Below are positions 27,401 to 38,164 of a stretch of 64,000 nt of DNA, piece by piece. The position numbers and the translations under genes are program-made. The notes under the pieces are model-generated. The model was given only the letters and a program-made list of their open reading frames with translations, was not told the DNA's origin and searched no databases. The stretch lies in assembly GCF_017168145.1 (NCBI RefSeq), contig NZ_JADQTL010000012.1, forward strand, positions 163,098 to 227,097. Direction: 5' to 3'. The first letter of the stretch is position 1. Each line of letters starts with the position of its first letter. The DNA is from Anaerovorax sp. IOR16. Its GTDB lineage: Bacteria > Bacillota > Clostridia > Peptostreptococcales > Anaerovoracaceae.

Positions 27401-28201
27401 CTATGCTTTTCCAAAGAAAACCGTTCCTTTTTCAGCATCATCTGCAATTTTTCTTAAAATATCCATTTTCTTACCATTTGCAAGAATCATTGGAATGCCA
27501 TAGGCATTTACTCTTCTTGCTGCCTCTATCTTAGTTAAGATACCGCCTGTTCCAAATTGATTGGTTCCTCTGGTGTCAATTTCTTGCAGTAACCCATCTA
27601 TATCATAGATTTCTTCTATTAATTCTGCCTTTGGATGATCCTTTGGATTTTTTTCATAAACACCATCAATATCACTAAATAAAATCAAAAGATCTGCATT
27701 CCATAAATTAGCTGTTAAAGCGCTGAGTGTATCATTATCTCCAATCTTAATTTCATCTACACTCACACTGTCATTTTCATTCACAATCGGAACAACGCCC
27801 TCATCAACTAAGGTAAAGAGCGTGTTACGAATGTGTAAATTTCTTTTTGGATCTGCAAAATCATCTCTAGTAAGCAAAAGCTGCCCTACATGAATCCCAT
27901 ACTCTTTGAAAAACTCCTTATATGCCATCATCAGTTCTACTTGTCCAATTGCACATAATGCTTGTTTATAATTAATGTCACCCTTTCGGCTCCATTTATT
28001 GATGGCTCCGACACCACAGATTCCAGCACCCGATGATACTAAAATTACTTGTTTCCCTTTTTGAATCAATTCATTAATTTGCTCTACAATGTTATGCAAA
28101 GTCTTACGATTGACCTCACCGTTTTCATCCGATAGAGTATTGCTACCTAATTTTATTACAATTTTTCGGCTGTCTTCAATTAACTCCCCTATGGTACTCA
28201 T
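27401..28201 (-). CDS. proB: glutamate 5-kinase, short form without PUA domain
   Basis: First step of proline synthesis: phosphorylation of glutamate to gamma-glutamyl phosphate. The 266-residue amino-acid-kinase fold has KLGSNTLSD at the N terminus, the SSGAGICGVGAINKW loop, the NENDSVSVDEIKIGDNDTLSA motif and GTGGILTKIEAARR. Many homologues carry a C-terminal PUA domain (about 100 residues more); this one ends at the kinase domain, which is a known short form. It follows purB by 47 bases. Confidence 0.95.
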   Translation of the reverse strand: MSTIGELIEDSRKIVIKLGSNTLSDENGEVNRKTLHNIVEQINELIQKGKQVILVSSGAGICGVGAINKWSRKGDINYKQALCAIGQVELMMAYKEFFKEYGIHVGQLLLTRDDFADPKRNLHIRNTLFTLVDEGVVPIVNENDSVSVDEIKIGDNDTLSALTANLWNADLLILFSDIDGVYEKNPKDHPKAELIEEIYDIDGLLQEIDTRGTNQFGTGGILTKIEAARRVNAYGIPMILANGKKMDILRKIADDAEKGTVFFGKA

Positions 28202-28248
28202 TGCTTCTTACTGCTACCTTTCTATTGATTTTCAATCGCTTTTACTAT

Positions 28249-29682
28249 TTATACACGAAGCTCTACCGCTTCACCCAAACACTCTTTTTCTTCTTTAAAA
28301 ATAGGATCTAAATATTCCTTTACAAACTCTTCGGTTTGCTGTGGCGATCTTCCGATATAATCCTCCGGTGTTAAAAGTGTTTCTACATCCTCTAAGGTTA
28401 ATCCAAATGCTGGGTCCTCTGCAATTCGTCTTAACAAATCATTATCAAGACCTTCATCTTTTACACGACTCCCGGCTGCCATAGAATGTTCTCGAATTCT
28501 TTCATGCAGTTCCTGACGATCTCCGCCCTTTTTTACAGCTTCCATTAGAATATTTTCCGTTGCCATAAATGGAATTTCGCTGAGTATACGTTGACGAATC
28601 ACCTTATCATGTACAACCAGTCCGGTTGAGATGTTTGTGCAAATATCTAAAATAGCATCGCATGCCATAAAACTTTCTGGAATAGCCATACGGCGATTTG
28701 CAGAATCATCCAAGGTTCTTTCAAACCATTGAGTACTAGCTGTATCTGCCGGATTCTGTGCCATATTCATTACATAACGAGCTAAGGAAGCGGCACGTTC
28801 ACTTCGCATTGGGTTTCGTTTATATGCCATTGCAGAAGATCCGATTTGATTTTTTTCAAACGGCTCCTCCACTTCTTTTAAATGCTGAAGTAGACGAATA
28901 TCATTTGTCATCTTATGCACACTCTGTGCAACACCGGAAAGGACAGAAAGAACACGATAATCAATTTTTCTTGTGTAAGTTTGACCAGATACGGCTACCA
29001 CTTTTGAAAATCCCATTTTTTCTACTACCATACAATCCAGCTTCTTTACCTTGTCCATATCAGCATCAAACAAATCAACAAAGCTAGCTTGGGTTCCGGT
29101 CGTTCCCTTTACACCTAACAATGGAATTTCATCAATTAAACGAGTTACCTCTAGGTAGTCATAATAAAAATCCTGCATCCATAAAGTTGCACGCTTTCCA
29201 ACTGTAGTTAATTGGGCAGCCTGAAAATGTGTAAAGCCAAGAGTAGGCATATCTTTATATTCCAATGCGAACTGGCTCAGTCTATAAAGCAAATTGATCA
29301 ACTTTTTGCGAATTAATTTTAAACCTTCCTTCATTACAATGATATCGGTATTATCCCCAACATAAGCACTGGTTGCGCCCAAATGGATGATTGGACGTGC
29401 TTTTGGACATTGGAGACCAAACGCATAAACATGAGACATAACGTCATGACGTGTCTCTTTTTCTCTCTTAATAGCATCTTCATAATTGATATCATGCTCA
29501 AAGGCTTTCATTTCATCAATTTGTTCTTGATTGATTGGCAGTCCTAATTCCATTTCAGCCTCTGCCAAAGCAATCCATAGGCTTCTCCATGTAGAAAATT
29601 TCACATCGGAAGAAAAAATATGGGACATTTCTTTGCTCGTATATCGAACGATTAACGGATTTTCATAACGATCTGTACTCAT
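28249..29682 (-). CDS. purB: adenylosuccinate lyase
   Basis: Cleaves fumarate from SAICAR and adenylosuccinate in purine synthesis. The 477 residues include the superfamily signature GSSAMAYKRNPMRSE, the catalytic His of TLGFTHFQAAQ, and the N-terminal RHDVMSHVYAFG region. Length is in the normal range for the longer clostridial form. It probably leads a purB-proB-proC-nudix transcription unit (gaps of 47, 58 and 24 bases). Confidence 0.95.
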   Translation of the reverse strand: MSTDRYENPLIVRYTSKEMSHIFSSDVKFSTWRSLWIALAEAEMELGLPINQEQIDEMKAFEHDINYEDAIKREKETRHDVMSHVYAFGLQCPKARPIIHLGATSAYVGDNTDIIVMKEGLKLIRKKLINLLYRLSQFALEYKDMPTLGFTHFQAAQLTTVGKRATLWMQDFYYDYLEVTRLIDEIPLLGVKGTTGTQASFVDLFDADMDKVKKLDCMVVEKMGFSKVVAVSGQTYTRKIDYRVLSVLSGVAQSVHKMTNDIRLLQHLKEVEEPFEKNQIGSSAMAYKRNPMRSERAASLARYVMNMAQNPADTASTQWFERTLDDSANRRMAIPESFMACDAILDICTNISTGLVVHDKVIRQRILSEIPFMATENILMEAVKKGGDRQELHERIREHSMAAGSRVKDEGLDNDLLRRIAEDPAFGLTLEDVETLLTPEDYIGRSPQQTEEFVKEYLDPIFKEEKECLGEAVELRV

Positions 29683-29943
29683 ACTTACACTCCTTATCTA
29701 TAAAACACTTGTGATTACTTATTTATATAACCTAAATAATATACTACATTTTCCTTCGTTTTTCAATTGCTTTCCATGGATAAAAGAATTTTAAGAATCA
29801 ATAAAGAAATATACTATTGAGTAGAAAAAATATTATTTTGGCAAAAATTATAAAAAAATGTCTAATAATGTGTTAGAATATAAAAAATATTCTAATAAAA
29901 GCAACATCCGATAAAATAAAATACGTTGAAAGGAAGGTTCCCT

Positions 29944-32076
29944 ATGAAAACAATAAAAAAGAGTATCCTCATAAAAATCTTAGTCAGTACCGTTATCCCA
30001 GTTGTTTTATCACTTTCCATTTTACTTGTTCTAGTACTAACCTTAGTAAAAAATGAAGTAACCGTGCTTACAACTAATTCCATAACAGCAAATTCAAAAC
30101 AAGCCGCTTATCAAGTCAGTGAATTCTTTACACAATATATAAAGATAACTGAATCATTAGCAGCCGATCCCGATATGGAAATGTATTTTAAAGAGGTAAA
30201 AGCAGGCATGCACTTTGACGATGCTAATGGAGCAAAAAATGTTGAGAAAAGCTTGAGTCAAATTGCTGCACTAGATAGTGAAAATGTCATTGCCAGCTGG
30301 ATTGCTGATTTTGATTCTAGTCAGTTAATTGTTTCGGATGGTTATACAAGTGGTGATGACTGGATCATTACGACTAGAGATTGGTACATAAGAATAATAA
30401 ATGAAAAGCAAGCAATTCTAACGAGCCCATATGTAGACACTGCTACCCAGCAACTTATTGTCAGTGCAATTGCTCCTGTATATGATCATGCAACAAACCA
30501 AATGATTGGTGCCGTTGGTTTGGATTTAACATTAGAAAACTTAATTCATATTATGGAAAACTATAAACTCGGAGAAGATGGTTTTTTCACATTCGTATCT
30601 GCTGATGGAACCGTCATTTTTGACCGTAATGAAGAGTACATTATGAAAAATATAATGGGAATCGGCTTATCAAAAGAAATTATTAATTATTATAACAATC
30701 AGGAAGAAGGCTACACTCCTTATTCTCGCAGTGGTGCAGAGGTTTACGGATACTACAGTCAAATTGGAAATACCGGATGGAGTGTACTTTCTTCGATTTC
30801 AAAAGCAGAATACTATCACACGTACAATAATTTAATGAAACTTTTAATCTTGATTTGTACTATTATCATGCTTGTTTTAATTGGAATCATTGTTTTAATC
30901 TCCAGAAGTATCGTAAAGCCATTAAAACAGCTCTCTAACGTTGCAAATCAAATTGCAGACGGTGATTTGGACATTCAGATGAAATTCACCTCAAATGATG
31001 AAACTGGACAAGTTGCTTCATCAATTGAACGAACCGTAGTAAGACTAAAGGACTATGTAAAATACATTGATGAAGTTTCTGAGGTTTTAAATCAAATAGC
31101 TATGGGAAATATGGTATTTGATTTAAAGCATGATTATGTAGGTGAGTTCGCTAAAATTAAGACTTCATTGTTAAATATTCAAAAAACCTTTACGCAGACA
31201 CTTACAAACATCTCCATATCGGCGGATCAGGTTGCAAGCGGCTCTGACCAGGTTGCAAGCGGTGCTCAAGCATTGTCACAAGGTGCTACTGAACAAGCCA
31301 GCTCCATTGAAGAACTGTCTGCAACTATCAATGAAATTTCTCAACATATTAAAAACAATGCAGAGAATGCAAATCATGTAAGAACTGTCTCAAATGAAAA
31401 TACGGAACAAGTTCTAGATGCCAATCTCCAAATGAAAAATATGGTCTCTGCTATGAATGAAATTCGCAGTGCTTCAAATGAAATTGGAAAAATTATTAAA
31501 ACAATTGATGACATTGCATTCCAGACTAATATTCTTGCTTTAAATGCCGCCGTTGAAGCTGCAAGAGCCGGTGCCGCAGGGAAAGGCTTTGCTGTCGTAG
31601 CCGATGAAGTTCGTAACCTTGCAGGAAAAAGCGCCGAAGCTGCCAAAAATACAACAACACTCATTGAAAGTGCGATACATTCCGTAGAAAAAGGAACACA
31701 AATTGTAGATCAAACAGCAGATGCTCTTGAAAAGATTGTTGAAGGTGGTCAACAAACCTCTCAACTCATAAACGAAATTTCTGAAGCTACCAACGAACAA
31801 TCTTCCTCTATGAATCAAGTAACCTTAGGTATGGATCAAATTTCTTCCGTCGTTCAAACGAACTCTGCAACCGCTGAAGAAAGTGCTGCAGCAAGTGAAG
31901 AACTGTCCGGTCAATCACAGTTATTAAAAGAGCTTGTAGCACAGTTCCACCTTGCTCATGATACGGATTATATTAGTACTTCTTCTGATTTTGATCAACT
32001 TGAACAAACAGAACAAAACACTAACATTGATATGGATGATCGATCTGAAAGCAATGAAATAAATTCAAAATATTAA
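29944..32076 (+). CDS. methyl-accepting chemotaxis protein with dCache-type sensor
   Basis: Transmembrane chemoreceptor controlling CheA. The 711 residues show: TM1 (about 8-33), an extracytoplasmic dCache-like sensor (about 35-290, with the CHE-domain motif TRDWYIRI...[14 protein letters not shown] and a second lobe [15 protein letters not shown]), TM2 (about 297-321), a HAMP domain ([18 protein letters not shown]) and the cytoplasmic coiled coil. Its signalling tip is [21 protein letters not shown] (about 522-542). ATG at 29944 follows GAAAGGAAGG. It lacks a CheR-docking pentapeptide; the end is SNEINSKY. The dCache fold often binds amino acids, but the ligand is unknown. Confidence 0.94.
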   Translation: MKTIKKSILIKILVSTVIPVVLSLSILLVLVLTLVKNEVTVLTTNSITANSKQAAYQVSEFFTQYIKITESLAADPDMEMYFKEVKAGMHFDDANGAKNVEKSLSQIAALDSENVIASWIADFDSSQLIVSDGYTSGDDWIITTRDWYIRIINEKQAILTSPYVDTATQQLIVSAIAPVYDHATNQMIGAVGLDLTLENLIHIMENYKLGEDGFFTFVSADGTVIFDRNEEYIMKNIMGIGLSKEIINYYNNQEEGYTPYSRSGAEVYGYYSQIGNTGWSVLSSISKAEYYHTYNNLMKLLILICTIIMLVLIGIIVLISRSIVKPLKQLSNVANQIADGDLDIQMKFTSNDETGQVASSIERTVVRLKDYVKYIDEVSEVLNQIAMGNMVFDLKHDYVGEFAKIKTSLLNIQKTFTQTLTNISISADQVASGSDQVASGAQALSQGATEQASSIEELSATINEISQHIKNNAENANHVRTVSNENTEQVLDANLQMKNMVSAMNEIRSASNEIGKIIKTIDDIAFQTNILALNAAVEAARAGAAGKGFAVVADEVRNLAGKSAEAAKNTTTLIESAIHSVEKGTQIVDQTADALEKIVEGGQQTSQLINEISEATNEQSSSMNQVTLGMDQISSVVQTNSATAEESAAASEELSGQSQLLKELVAQFHLAHDTDYISTSSDFDQLEQTEQNTNIDMDDRSESNEINSKY

Positions 32077-32122
32077 TTCATGATTTGCTTATTCAATGAA
32101 AATATAATTACTTATAAAGTAA

Positions 32123-32157
32123 AAGCCATGCAAACAATCATTTGCATGGCTTCTTTC
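32123..32157. terminator. bidirectional terminator between the chemoreceptor and the SLH protein gene
   Basis: AAGCCATGCAAA and TTTGCATGGCTT pair perfectly over 12 bp around CAATCA. Plus-strand read-out ends TTCTTTC; minus-strand read-out ends TTTTACTTT. It can serve both convergent genes. Confidence 0.85.
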
Positions 32158-32174
32158 ATTATACAGTTAAGAAA

Positions 32175-35100
32175 TTATTTCTTTAAATATTTGAATATCA
32201 TCGTTGCCGCTTCGGCTCTTGTTGCATTTGCTTTTGGTGCAAATTCGTAACTGCCGTCCTCTTGCTTAATTCCACTGATGATTCCGCCCTTCTGCATCAT
32301 AGAAACTGCATCTTTTGCATAAGTAGCAATCTTTGCATCGTCTGCAAAACTTATGCTCTGATTCTTTTCTGCAATCGTCTTCTTTTCTGCCTTTTGAATG
32401 TAGTTTTGAATCATCACTGCCATATCTTGACGAGTAATTTTTGCATTCGGCATAAAGCTTATGCTGTTGTCTGCCATCTTTGTTCCTTTTACTATGTCAT
32501 TTGCATAAGCCCATGCAACTGCCTTTGCATACCAGTCAGTATTTTTTACATCAGAGAAGATCTTTGAGGCTTCGTTTGCATCTACCTTTACAGATTTTTC
32601 CGTAATTGCGCTGCCGCTTGCTCCTGCCTGGCTCTTTGCCATCCCGTAAAGAATCTGAGTAAATTCTGCTCTTGTAATGTTTGCATTTGGACTAAAGGTA
32701 TCCTTTGTGGTTCCGCTCACAATTCCCTTTTCAACTAAGTAGGTAATCGAATCATAATACCACTGACCTTTTTTCACATCATTGAATCCATTGTCCCCAT
32801 CCGTTGCGATATCCTTTCCTACCACAAAGCAGGATAAGTGATTGATCTCAAACGTCACAAGCTTAGTTTTTTCATCGTATTTACTTGTCAGCTTTGTCAA
32901 TTTTCCTTGATCATCCAAATACCATGCAGCTATTTGATTTGCGTTTTCCCCGCTTTTTAAAGTATATGGAAGCAAAATACTTAACTTTTGGCTGCCAAAG
33001 GTTTTAATTTTTTTCTCACCGGAAAGAATGGATACATCATAAACCAGATTCTCTCCAACTGCTTTTTTCTGAGCCTCGGTTAAGGTTTTTGCACTTGCAC
33101 TATTTTTATCGATTCTTGCGATTTGGAAGCTTATCTCTTTTCCTTCTGCCGCTTTCTGAACTTCCTTTAATGTCTTATTTTCTACATGAATCGTTCCAAT
33201 CGAAGTAATCACAAGCACTTCAACCTCTTCCTTTGCCAATTCTTCCATCGAGGATACCGGCACGGTCGTTTCCACGATCGATGCATTGCTGTCACTCTTA
33301 ACATTAAGCAGGATTTGTGGCTTCACGTTTTTCTTTCCATCTTTTTCAGCTTTCTTAACAGCTTCCAAAGCCTTATCTAATGCTGCTTTTAAATCTTTTG
33401 AAGTAATCGTTACGGTAGCTTTTCCGGTGCTGTCTGTTTTTGCTTTGGCATCAATCCTAACTTCAACTTCACTGTTTGTTTCCTCTGGTTTGTTTGGCCA
33501 TTTCTCTGAACCCTCTTCCTGTTTATAGTCATCCGTATAATGCCATACCAGTCGATCTCCGTTGGTCAACTTATCCTCGAGAAGTCCGCCGGAAGGATGC
33601 TTTTCATTAATCGTATACATCCAACCACTGTTTTTACCGTTATCAAATTCTCCCAGCCAACCGTCCGGTCCTTTTATTTTTTTAACGTAACCACCTTTTG
33701 CTCCCTCTTGATCTAATCCATATTCCTGCAATCCTCGCATAAAGACCTTATATACGGTTACCGAATCCCCATTATATATATATTTTGTTTTCGGTATCCA
33801 CTCTTCAAAATCATTTGGATTTTTTTCATATACATATTTTTTACCGCTTTCTCCATGCTTTGGCACACCCAGTAGGGTAAAGTATACTTTAATCTGCTTC
33901 TCTCCCGGATTCGATCCTCCGCCTGATGATAGTTTGTCAATCATATCCTTTGCGTCATTGTAACGGTCCATAACTGAGCTTCCTGCCCAATCAAGTAAAG
34001 CTTTTTGTTCCGCATTTAATAAATTGTACGCTTTTGTAACTGCTTCTACCTTATCTTTATCCTGTAAAGTAATGACATCTGCGTCCGGCAAAGAAAGCAT
34101 CTTAGAAAATACTTCAGCAGTCTTCTCCGTACCCTCTAACCTAAGGATTACCCTTCGTACATTTCCATATTTTTCTAGTGTTTGTTCTCCAACAAATGAT
34201 TCCCAATAATCACCAAATGGTTTTTTCCATTTTTCATAAAAATCAATGCATTCTTTGACTTTTATTTTGTCTTCTAATGTAAGTGTTTCATCATTTGGAA
34301 ATGCTTTGATCATTTCTTGAAATTCTACATATGGCATTCCATATTTCACTTTAGCAGTCATTGAAGTATCAATAGCAGCCATCGCTTCGTATAAATCGTA
34401 ATAGACTTTTCCAAGACCAATGATTTTTCCTGTTTCAACCGTCTTTGCTTCTTCTTTCGCATTTGATATTGCGGTTTGCAACGTTTGCATCTGCTGTTCG
34501 GTTCCGTTTTTCATACCTTCCGCTTTTACTACCAATTGATCAAATTTATCTCGGGTTAGCGCACAACGATCCCATACGCTTCCGCCATTGATGAGGTCAC
34601 CCATAGCAATGATAATGTCTTTCCATAGACCCACGCTTCTATCCTCATTAGCGCTATATGAGAATAACCCATCCGCATTCATATGGCGATCGCGGGTTGT
34701 TGTTAACGGTGTATATAAAGTCTCCGCATCCGTTACGGCAAAGTGCTTTTCCGGATCCACTCCGGCTGTGGCAAGTGCAGAAATAATACAGCCCATAGTA
34801 TTCACATTCGGCGTTCCACCTTTCTGATAATAGAACTGTCCTGCAAACTGCCCCTTTCGAATTAGACGTTCTTGCAATTTATCCGCATAATACGCCATAT
34901 CCTCATCTTCCACGATGCCATGGAGTGCAGCAATGCACCAAGAACGCATATCTGGATCATAAGTAGGACTTACCGCATTTGTCTTCAATTCTTCAACAAA
35001 TTGGCTGCAGTCAATACCGACCGCCTTAGCCGCCATCACATACCAAATGTTGCAGGCGAATGGTCCTCCCCCATTATCAATCATTTCCTGTACATAATTA

Positions 35101-37286
35101 TGTCCTTTGAAGTTGTAAGGATTTTCTCCTTGAAGAACAAGCTGTAAAATGACTGCGGCATAATCGGTCGTCTGATTGTAAGTATGCTTTGTGACATCGA
35201 ATACACGCCCGCCATCCATGGATTCACCCGTGCTTGATGCCATAAATACCGCCCAATAAGAGGCAGCAAAATTACTAATTCCTTCTTTTCTTTCTTCCTC
35301 TTTCACTCTACGATAGCCATGTAAGAGCTGCTCTGCTAGCTCCTTTGTTGATGGCTCGATTCCAAAATACGGTATCGTTTTATCTTCTTCCATTCGAAGA
35401 AAGAAATAATCTTGTTTTGTCACACCGTCCGGAGCAGTTACCTCAAGTCGCACTGAATATTTTGGCATCACCATACTCACATGAAAACTACCATTCGCCG
35501 CTACTTCTACGTTCTTTTCACCAATTGCCATACTACTTCCGATTGGCAGCTTTCCAGAAAATGCGATTTCTTCTGCATCATTCTTAGGAATGAATTTATA
35601 ATTATTTTTTTTGCCCGAAAAAGCTACTCCAGGTTCGAGATCGGCACCGGCTATAATAAAATCAGAAATCGCAGTGCTGTCATCAGCATGTACCAGCTTT
35701 ATGGTATGTATCGTCTTTGTTTTACCGTCTGCTGCGGTAATCTCTACCTGAAAGGATTCAATCGGCGTCCCATCCAACTCTAGTATATAAATCGGATTAA
35801 AAATTCCGATTCTTTTTTTAAAAATTATATCATATTGGGAATCTAAATTTCCCATAAGGTAAGAGCCTTCCGGTATCTTAATGGTATACGTTGCTCCAGG
35901 ATCCTTTGTACGAATTCCCACATAAAGCAGTGCATCCTTAGCTTCTTTATAGTTGTTAGCCGAAGTTTCTGAAGATGGCATCACTTTCGGCAAAGTAATC
36001 TGATGGGTGTTTTCCCCAATATTCAGCTTTGTTTTGTATAATGTTGCCTCCTTCACCATGGACACTAAAGTTGCATCCAAATAATCCAAAGAGGTATCCG
36101 TTCCATGCAAAGGTGGTACCTCTTCTCCCTCCCAATGGAATAAAAATACATAAGATTTAAATTGAAGACCATCTCTCCAGTTTACATAGACTCCGGAATT
36201 AATCGTTTCTCCTATTTGAAAATTTTTATTAGCAGATACAGACATCAAAGAAGCATTACACCGCACTTCTAACACATTTAAGCCTTTTTTCAAAGAAAAT
36301 TCAGGACTCATTCGATTGCTGCTTCGTTTGCTGCTGCTGGTATCAAAATAACCAATCAGTTCGCCATTTAAAGACACACGATTATCACTTAGAGCATCTT
36401 CATAGCTCGCATATTGTTCAAGCGGATTGTCTTTAAATGGCGTAGTTGAGTATACCTGTATCCCCATTGTTTTTGCCGAAGACGGTACCGTGATTTCACG
36501 GATTTGAGAATGACCTTTCGATATCTCCAGTTCTTTTGCTTTGAACTGAAGCATCTGTTCCTCTGTGCTTCCATCGTAAAATCCAATCTCAGATCCAGAT
36601 AACATTTGCCCTTGATTTAAAGTTCCATAAATCAAATAATAGTCTTTTATGGCTCCGTTATCGTTTATTTTTATCGTCGCATAGCAATTTCCATAGGTAT
36701 GATCCAACTCGTCATCGTATTCTCTTATAATTTTGAACGATCTTCCCTTCTCTGTGGGATCTCCGCGAGTCACATCATACTTAACATCCGATACGTTGGA
36801 TTCAATTGCAATCTCTGCAGAAGGAGATAGCAAATATCCCTCCATCACTTCTTTTTCTTTTTTTTTGCCCCTTTTTTGTATGATTGGTCTTTGTGCTACG
36901 ATAATATTATCATAACCTTCCAGTTTTTTCGGATAGGAGCCTTGTGCATTCGTAGCGTCAACAAATTGACCGTTCGTATTGATTGCCCCATATGTAGTGA
37001 TTTCAAAAGGTAAATCCTGCGATTGCTCATTTAAAGCAGCAGGCAAAAGCTCCTCTTTCAATTCTTTCTCTATCTCCCCAGAAGCTGCTTGTGTGGTAAT
37101 CTCTTCGGGCTCTACCCCATCCTCCGAAGGAACCGGTGCTTCAACCTCCTTTACATCCTCTGTTATATTCTCTATTTTCGGCTCGCTCAAGTCTTCGATG
37201 CTTTCACCGAAGGAATTGAACGGAAGCAGTGTACATGTCATCATCACTGCCATAAACAGTCCCAGACATTGTTTTCTTATTTTCAT
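32175..37286 (-). CDS. S-layer (SLH) anchored protein with alpha/alpha-toroid and DUF4430 domains, intrinsic-factor-like
   Basis: A 1703-residue surface protein. Signal peptide 1-28; an acidic linker; beta-sandwich regions (about 80-630); an alpha/alpha region of squalene-cyclase/prenyltransferase type (about 640-910) with repeat turns such as GGGPFACNIWYVMAAKAVGI and PNVNTMGCIISALATAGVDP; a helical linker (910-1125); a DUF4430 domain (about 1130-1250, from KQIKVYFTLLGV, with NSGWMYTINE and LTNGDRLVWHYTDDY); a beta-rich stalk; and three SLH repeats (about 1499-1703) that would bind cell-wall pyruvylated polymer. In animals the toroid plus a DUF4430-like beta domain, in this order, makes intrinsic factor and transcobalamin, with cobalamin held between them. 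The gene lies behind a riboswitch-controlled DUF4430 gene, separated by a terminator-like hairpin. A corrinoid-binding role is inference. Confidence 0.85.
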   Translation of the reverse strand: MKIRKQCLGLFMAVMMTCTLLPFNSFGESIEDLSEPKIENITEDVKEVEAPVPSEDGVEPEEITTQAASGEIEKELKEELLPAALNEQSQDLPFEITTYGAINTNGQFVDATNAQGSYPKKLEGYDNIIVAQRPIIQKRGKKKEKEVMEGYLLSPSAEIAIESNVSDVKYDVTRGDPTEKGRSFKIIREYDDELDHTYGNCYATIKINDNGAIKDYYLIYGTLNQGQMLSGSEIGFYDGSTEEQMLQFKAKELEISKGHSQIREITVPSSAKTMGIQVYSTTPFKDNPLEQYASYEDALSDNRVSLNGELIGYFDTSSSKRSSNRMSPEFSLKKGLNVLEVRCNASLMSVSANKNFQIGETINSGVYVNWRDGLQFKSYVFLFHWEGEEVPPLHGTDTSLDYLDATLVSMVKEATLYKTKLNIGENTHQITLPKVMPSSETSANNYKEAKDALLYVGIRTKDPGATYTIKIPEGSYLMGNLDSQYDIIFKKRIGIFNPIYILELDGTPIESFQVEITAADGKTKTIHTIKLVHADDSTAISDFIIAGADLEPGVAFSGKKNNYKFIPKNDAEEIAFSGKLPIGSSMAIGEKNVEVAANGSFHVSMVMPKYSVRLEVTAPDGVTKQDYFFLRMEEDKTIPYFGIEPSTKELAEQLLHGYRRVKEEERKEGISNFAASYWAVFMASSTGESMDGGRVFDVTKHTYNQTTDYAAVILQLVLQGENPYNFKGHNYVQEMIDNGGGPFACNIWYVMAAKAVGIDCSQFVEELKTNAVSPTYDPDMRSWCIAALHGIVEDEDMAYYADKLQERLIRKGQFAGQFYYQKGGTPNVNTMGCIISALATAGVDPEKHFAVTDAETLYTPLTTTRDRHMNADGLFSYSANEDRSVGLWKDIIIAMGDLINGGSVWDRCALTRDKFDQLVVKAEGMKNGTEQQMQTLQTAISNAKEEAKTVETGKIIGLGKVYYDLYEAMAAIDTSMTAKVKYGMPYVEFQEMIKAFPNDETLTLEDKIKVKECIDFYEKWKKPFGDYWESFVGEQTLEKYGNVRRVILRLEGTEKTAEVFSKMLSLPDADVITLQDKDKVEAVTKAYNLLNAEQKALLDWAGSSVMDRYNDAKDMIDKLSSGGGSNPGEKQIKVYFTLLGVPKHGESGKKYVYEKNPNDFEEWIPKTKYIYNGDSVTVYKVFMRGLQEYGLDQEGAKGGYVKKIKGPDGWLGEFDNGKNSGWMYTINEKHPSGGLLEDKLTNGDRLVWHYTDDYKQEEGSEKWPNKPEETNSEVEVRIDAKAKTDSTGKATVTITSKDLKAALDKALEAVKKAEKDGKKNVKPQILLNVKSDSNASIVETTVPVSSMEELAKEEVEVLVITSIGTIHVENKTLKEVQKAAEGKEISFQIARIDKNSASAKTLTEAQKKAVGENLVYDVSILSGEKKIKTFGSQKLSILLPYTLKSGENANQIAAWYLDDQGKLTKLTSKYDEKTKLVTFEINHLSCFVVGKDIATDGDNGFNDVKKGQWYYDSITYLVEKGIVSGTTKDTFSPNANITRAEFTQILYGMAKSQAGASGSAITEKSVKVDANEASKIFSDVKNTDWYAKAVAWAYANDIVKGTKMADNSISFMPNAKITRQDMAVMIQNYIQKAEKKTIAEKNQSISFADDAKIATYAKDAVSMMQKGGIISGIKQEDGSYEFAPKANATRAEAATMIFKYLKK

Positions 37287-37382
37287 AGCTTATCCTCATC
37301 TCACACCTGCCCATATTTTTACAGGTTTTTGCAGTAATTGTTTATTTATTAACTGTTTTTGATTTTCTGCTTTTTAAAATAT

Positions 37383-37417
37383 GTAAAAAATTTTAAGCAG
37401 GGGGAAAATCCCCCTGC
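37383..37417 (-). terminator. intergenic hairpin between the DUF4430 gene and the SLH gene
   Basis: GCAGGGGG and CCCCCTGC pair perfectly over 8 bp around AAAAT; on the minus strand it is followed by TTAAAATTTTTT. The A-interrupted tail suggests a partial terminator that lowers, rather than blocks, transcription of the distal SLH gene. Confidence 0.7.
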
Positions 37418-37440
37418 AAGACTATAAAATTCGATTTTAT

Positions 37441-38013
37441 TTACCAGGTAAATTCCAAATGTTCAAAACTCAAGTTCAATAAATTATTATTTACAGTAGC
37501 TCCATTCTGTACGGTAGTTTCACTCACAATTTTCTGACTGAGATATTCGCTTGGATAATTGTTTGTGGACAATGGTCTGCCAGATTGTGCACCAAGATAA
37601 TACATCCAAGATTCCCCATCATAAGAGTTTGGTGTCGGATAGCTGTCACGGTTTGTGTAAGTTACTCCATTGTAAGTAATGGAGGTGATGGCTTTTCCAA
37701 TTTCGCCCGTCGGCTGCCAAGTATTTGGATCTAAAATTTGAACATCCTTCCACGTAATGGCAAGATTAGTATTATTCGTATCTTCCTGCACCAAAGCGTC
37801 ATAAAGCGTAGCTGTACTGGAAACGCCTGAAATAGTAATTGGTGATGAGGTAAGATTCGTTCTACTCCAATCACCAAATTCATCTTGTTCCATAGCCTCC
37901 AAGTTCAACGTTACCGTTGTTTGTGTTGCAAATGCCATACTGGTCATGGCAAAGACCATAATCATTGCTAATACAACGACTGTAATTTTTCTCCCAATAA
38001 GTTGCTTGTTCAT
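37441..38013 (-). CDS. small secreted DUF4430-like protein under cobalamin riboswitch control
   Basis: A 190-residue exported protein: signal peptide with VVVLAMIMVFAMTSMAFA, then about 165 residues resembling one DUF4430 (transcobalamin beta-type) domain, with STATLYDALVQED, ITSITYNGVTYTNRDSYPTP and GESWMYYLGAQSG. It lacks an SLH anchor, lipobox or LPxTG, so it is probably released. The start follows AAAGGAGG. It is the first gene after a complete cobalamin riboswitch and precedes the SLH gene, whose DUF4430 domain it resembles. Plausible role: a soluble corrinoid-binding half-site working with the anchored protein. The domain call rests on pattern recognition; the ligand is inferred. Confidence 0.75.
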   Translation of the reverse strand: MNKQLIGRKITVVVLAMIMVFAMTSMAFATQTTVTLNLEAMEQDEFGDWSRTNLTSSPITISGVSSTATLYDALVQEDTNNTNLAITWKDVQILDPNTWQPTGEIGKAITSITYNGVTYTNRDSYPTPNSYDGESWMYYLGAQSGRPLSTNNYPSEYLSQKIVSETTVQNGATVNNNLLNLSFEHLEFTW

Positions 38014-38164
38014 AATTTTTCCTCCTTTGTTTGTCTGTATGAACAGACAATAGCGCTAAAATATACTTGCAAAATTACAAGTATGCTTCATCACTTCCTG
38101 CTTACGCAGGACTAACCCCCTTTCCAATTGATCTATATAAAAAAATCAATTGCAAAATTTAGAT

